Made by a program: the position numbers and the translations under genes. Positions 62,364 to 64,000 of a stretch of DNA of 64,000 bases are shown here, piece by piece (within the stretch, counting starts at the first letter, position 1; every line of letters starts with the position of its first letter). This DNA comes from Methanobrevibacter sp. Lineage in GTDB: Archaea; Methanobacteriota; Methanobacteria; Methanobacteriales; Methanobacteriaceae. Under the pieces are notes generated by a model. That model saw only the letters and a program-made list of their open reading frames with translations, searched no databases and had not been told where the DNA came from. The stretch spans positions 1-64,000 of the forward strand of contig NZ_SUTM01000006.1 of NCBI RefSeq assembly GCF_015062935.1, in the 5' to 3' direction.

Positions 62364-63017
62364 ATGCACATGATTGCAGATGTAGAAATGGAAAAAAATA
62401 TTATGGACGCTAATAAGAAATTAGCTGACAAAAACTTGAAAAACTTGGATGAAAAAGAAATCTTCTGTGTTGATTTTGTAGGTGCAATTGGATCCGGTAA
62501 AACAACACTCGTAGAAGAAATTATTGATAATACTGATTATAAAATAGGTGTTCTTGCCGGAGATGTAATCTCCAAATTCGATGCAGGACGTATTGAAAAG
62601 CATGATGTTCCGGTAGTCGGATTAAACACCGGTAAAGAATGTCACTTGGATGCTCATCTGGTAGGTCATGGACTTGAAGATTTGCCATTGGATGATTTGG
62701 ATATGGTAATTATTGAAAATGTAGGAAACTTAATCTGTCCTGTAGACTTTGAATTAGGTTCCCACTTAAGAATCGTTGTTGTAAGTGTCACTGAAGGTGA
62801 CGATACCGTAGAAAAACATCCGATAATTTTCCAAACTTCCGATGTTGTTGTAATCAATAAAGTGGACCTTGCTGATGCTGTCGGAGCGGATGCAGACAAG
62901 ATGGTTGCTGATGCTCAAAAATTAAATCCTAATGTTAAAGTCATCAAATCCAGCTTAAAAGAAGGTACTGGATTGGATGAAATTATTGAAGTAATTGAAG
63001 ATGCTATGAAAAACTAA
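62364..63017 (+). CDS. hypB: Hydrogenase maturation GTPase HypB
   Basis: 217 aa. GTPase with FVGAIGSGKTTLVEEI (P-loop), GKECHLDAHLVGHGLEDL (the conserved CHL metal site), and VVINKVDLADAVGAD (the base-recognising NKxD). It drives nickel insertion with HypA. It lacks the long His-rich tail of some bacterial HypB. GGAGGAATTTAAATG gives the start. Adjacent hypA forms the operon. Confidence 0.95.
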   Translation: MHMIADVEMEKNIMDANKKLADKNLKNLDEKEIFCVDFVGAIGSGKTTLVEEIIDNTDYKIGVLAGDVISKFDAGRIEKHDVPVVGLNTGKECHLDAHLVGHGLEDLPLDDLDMVIIENVGNLICPVDFELGSHLRIVVVSVTEGDDTVEKHPIIFQTSDVVVINKVDLADAVGADADKMVADAQKLNPNVKVIKSSLKEGTGLDEIIEVIEDAMKN

Positions 63018-63037
63018 ATTTTATTCGGGTGGTTTTT

Positions 63038-64000
63038 GTGAAAGTATGGATTGATATTTCGAATGCTCCTCATGTAAGGTTTTTTAAAGATGTTATAAAA
63101 TATCTTGAAGCCGAGGGTGAGGATGTTATTGTCACAGCAAGACAATTTGGGGATATCCATAAATTAATGGATATGTACGACATTGACTTTATATCTGTGG
63201 GAAAACATGGTGTGAGCTTATATGACAAGTTAAAGGAAAGCACATCCAGGGTTTATAATCTTGTGGATATTATACATGATGAAAAGGTGGATGTTGCCCT
63301 TAGCAAGCATTCTATAGAGCTTCCTAGAATTTCTTTTGGTCTGGGGATCCCTAGTTTGTACGTTTTAGACAACGAACATGCACTTGCTGCTAATAAATTA
63401 ACCTTGCCGTTATGTGATAGAATTATCACTCCAAAAATCATAGACATGTGGAAACTAATGAAATTTGGAGCTGACCCAAATACAATTATTTCCTATGATG
63501 GAACATCTGAATTAATGCATTTCAAAAGTTTCAAATATAATGATAATGTGTTTGATGATTTGAACTTGGAGTTGAATCACCAAAAAACTATTCTAATGAG
63601 GCCTGAACCTTCACTTGCATCATATCTTGATACTGACTGTAGAAAATCTGTTCTGTCCCCTATTGTTGATGAATTGAAGAATGTTGCCAATATCTTAATT
63701 TTACCAAGATTCAAGGAACAGGCAGAGATATTTGATGGAATCGAAAATGTTTCAATTTTAAAACCTCCTGTTGACACTTCCAGCATTATTAAAAAATGTG
63801 ATTTGGTCATAGGTGCTGGTGGAACAATGAACAGGGAAGCTGCAATATTGCAAACTCCTGTTATTTCATGTTATCCTGGAGAAACATTGTCTGTAGATCA
63901 GTATTACATTAACAAAGGATTAATGTTCAGGTCAATTGACAATGATGTGGTGATTAATAAAGCCCTTGACTATATTGTCAATCCTCATGAAAAAATTGAT
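63038..64000 (+). CDS. DUF354 family protein (partial, cut at window end)
   Basis: 321 residues visible, still open at the end. GTG start at 63038 after GGGTGG. KVWIDISNAPHVRFFKDVI, VTARQFGDIHKLMDM, RPEPSLASYLDT, and VIGAGGTMNREAAILQTPVISCYPG match the archaeal DUF354 family, a GT-B-like fold related to glycosyltransferases such as UDP-GlcNAc epimerase. Function unproven. It starts 20 bases after hypB and may share its transcript. Confidence 0.85.
   Translation, partial: MKVWIDISNAPHVRFFKDVIKYLEAEGEDVIVTARQFGDIHKLMDMYDIDFISVGKHGVSLYDKLKESTSRVYNLVDIIHDEKVDVALSKHSIELPRISFGLGIPSLYVLDNEHALAANKLTLPLCDRIITPKIIDMWKLMKFGADPNTIISYDGTSELMHFKSFKYNDNVFDDLNLELNHQKTILMRPEPSLASYLDTDCRKSVLSPIVDELKNVANILILPRFKEQAEIFDGIENVSILKPPVDTSSIIKKCDLVIGAGGTMNREAAILQTPVISCYPGETLSVDQYYINKGLMFRSIDNDVVINKALDYIVNPHEKID

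Overview
The window is an AT-rich stretch of a euryarchaeal chromosome, most likely a Methanobrevibacter or close relative (Methanobacteriales). The evidence is archaeal information genes (LSm, L37e, L40e, NurA-HerA-Mre11-Rad50, Tsr3), archaeal lipid and CoA enzymes (geranylgeranylglyceryl-phosphate synthase, 4-phosphopantoate--beta-alanine ligase), a class III signal-peptide pilin with its peptidase, the archaeal riboflavin/F420 deformylase ArfB, a pseudomurein-type Mur ligase and hypAB for [NiFe] hydrogenases. Many genes follow GGTGA- or GGAG-type ribosome binding sites and end in T-tracts. No tRNA, rRNA, CRISPR array, insertion sequence or prophage was seen.

Layout. 0-7 kb: a hexapeptide transferase, three tandem mini-rubredoxins, a YigZ-like protein, ArfB plus a PUA protein, an orphan Panacea-domain protein, LSm-L37e, two related acidic proteins and RNase III. 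7-15 kb: MetX fused to CBS domains, an AzlCD exporter, a 650-bp gene-free stretch, a small HTH regulator followed by two DUF4013 membrane proteins, and an ABC exporter. 15-26 kb: asparagine synthetase without its glutaminase cysteine, two MATE transporters, the gatC-ACT-hom-apgM threonine-branch cluster, an iron-sulfur flavoprotein, an esterase and CTP synthase. 27-36 kb: prepilin peptidase and pilin, Dph6, a CoA-pathway pair, a YprB-like exonuclease with a HEAT-type repeat protein, an EFR1-type ferredoxin and an M42 peptidase. 36-41 kb: twin molbindins, MoaE, NadM and Tsr3. 41-50 kb: L40e, GGGP synthase, NurA-HerA, Mre11-Rad50 and a TIR-like (MTH538/ThsB-type) protein. 50-64 kb: Mur ligase, a VanW-like surface protein, a MobA-like transferase, an AddAB-like helicase-nuclease pair, an MrfA-like helicase with TPR repeats, an Fe-S aldo/keto reductase, HypA-HypB and a DUF354 protein cut by the window end.

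How the parts work together. Genome maintenance dominates the second half. End resection (NurA-HerA-Mre11-Rad50), an AddAB-like helicase-nuclease and the two halves of a possible MrfA/MrfB-type excision pathway (helicase at 57.8 kb, exonuclease at 31.9 kb) all lie within 26 kb. A second theme is aspartate-family amino acids (asnB, gatC, hom, metX). A third is molybdenum/tungsten handling (molbindins, moaE).

The least expected observation is a roughly 20-bp sequence, core AGAGCATTTGATAAGTA, that recurs in five intergenic gaps. It lies before LSm, rnc, mre11 and between the AddAB-like operon and the MrfA-like helicase, and in three cases a TATA-like sequence follows directly. It may be a shared control element for nucleic-acid-processing genes, or a small dispersed repeat.
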